A stretch of 64,000 bases of DNA from an uncultured Sphaerochaeta sp. (GTDB lineage: Bacteria; Spirochaetota; Spirochaetia; Sphaerochaetales; Sphaerochaetaceae): the NCBI RefSeq assembly GCF_963666015.1, contig NZ_OY762555.1:2542001-2606000 (forward strand), in the 5' to 3' direction. The notes under the pieces are model-generated. The model did not search any database, was not told the DNA's origin, and saw only the letters and a list, made by a program, of their open reading frames with translations. Position numbers and translations under genes: made by a program. Shown here one piece after another: positions 63,760 to 64,000 of this stretch. The stretch's first letter is position 1. Each line of letters opens with the position of its first letter.

Positions 63760-64000
63760 ATGTACTTTATTCCAAAAGTGAAATACATCGAGCACCGACC
63801 TGGTTTGTATCAACAAAACCAGGGGATTTCAGTTGCATTGCTTGATTCTTTCTATAAAACCTTGGCTGAATCTTTGTTGACTCAGTTTATCGGCAAGGAC
63901 ATTCCTATCCAGATTGGTAGCAGGCCGGTTGATGTCCCCAAGGACTTGCCTCACTATCAATTACTTGTCCGTGAAGCGTATCGGATTACCATTACCGAGA
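63760..64000 (+). CDS. Glycoside hydrolase family 20 (beta-N-acetylhexosaminidase) N-terminus, partial
   Basis: Open from ATG 63760 (GGAGA upstream) to the right edge, 80 residues. The sequence fits the family-20 N-terminal domain (GH20b): strands such as YFIPKVKYIEHRPGLY and YQLLVREAYRITITE, the latter matching the conserved EAYxLxI block before the catalytic barrel. The catalytic part lies outside the window. It follows the importer genes, so it probably trims imported or surface-bound amino-sugar chains. Confidence 0.6.
   Translation, partial: MYFIPKVKYIEHRPGLYQQNQGISVALLDSFYKTLAESLLTQFIGKDIPIQIGSRPVDVPKDLPHYQLLVREAYRITITE

Noticed and set aside
1..64000. CRISPR arrays, tRNA and rRNA genes
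   Set aside because: No regularly spaced repeats and no recognisable tRNA or rRNA sequence were seen by eye; small RNAs cannot be excluded.

Overview
This 64 kb window looks like the chromosome of a free-living or gut-type spirochaete of the Sphaerochaeta kind. That is an inference from gene content and protein style: a fermentative sugar-oriented gene set, a GTG-started outer-membrane-like barrel protein, catalase, many GGDEF/PAS proteins, and a DppBCDF-type sugar importer under a ROK regulator. No rRNA or tRNA gene and no CRISPR array was seen. Most genes sit in tight operons with ATGA start/stop overlaps.

Layout. (1) 1-4.3 kb, minus strand: a sensor with a metallo-beta-lactamase/di-iron domain (runs off the left edge), coupled to a membrane-anchored glycosidase-like protein. 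(2) 4.4-11.4 kb, plus strand: OsmC protein, an ABC-2 exporter with its two-component system, an SGNH esterase, and a two-part UxaA-type dehydratase. (3) 11.4-39.3 kb: a large exopolysaccharide (EPS) locus on both strands. It holds ManC, five GT4 glycosyltransferases or relatives, a polyprenyl-phosphate sugar transferase, a WecG/TagA/CpsF transferase, a degenerate nucleotidyltransferase/beta-helix/sugar-transferase fusion, a GT2, a phosphodiesterase-superfamily protein, a family 9 glycoside hydrolase, a FemAB/GNAT-like protein, a Wzz/BY-kinase-like protein, a Wzx-like flippase and an O-antigen-ligase-like polymerase. Inside it are a STAS protein and a PP2C phosphatase with an RsbW-like ATPase domain, i.e. 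a partner-switching module, plus a GGDEF-like protein with a spoiled active site.

(4) 39.5-46.4 kb: a lipoprotein, a tocopherol-cyclase-like protein, a beta-barrel-type surface protein, transketolase and a canonical PAS-GGDEF cyclase. (5) 46.9-50.5 kb: an IS66-family element with 23-bp perfect inverted repeats and an 8-bp target duplication, inserted in a methyltransferase gene that can be rebuilt exactly. (6) 50.5-56.5 kb: ADP-ribosylglycohydrolase, catalase, a DUF523/DUF1722 protein, a DUF5655/immunity-like gene pair, a decayed mazEF module and a carboxymuconolactone-decarboxylase-like protein. (7) 56.7 kb to the right edge: a ROK regulator, an oligopeptide-family ABC importer, its binding protein and the start of a family-20 hexosaminidase, best read as an amino-sugar oligosaccharide uptake operon.

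The most notable cross-cutting observation is promoter geometry. At five unrelated genes without a Shine-Dalgarno sequence, a good -10 hexamer ends 7 or 8 nt before the start codon, which predicts leaderless mRNAs; three of these genes are in the EPS locus. Other points of interest are the partner-switch embedded in the EPS locus, the degenerate enzyme fusions beside intact paralogues, and an A-A-B-B repeat secreted protein divergent from manC.
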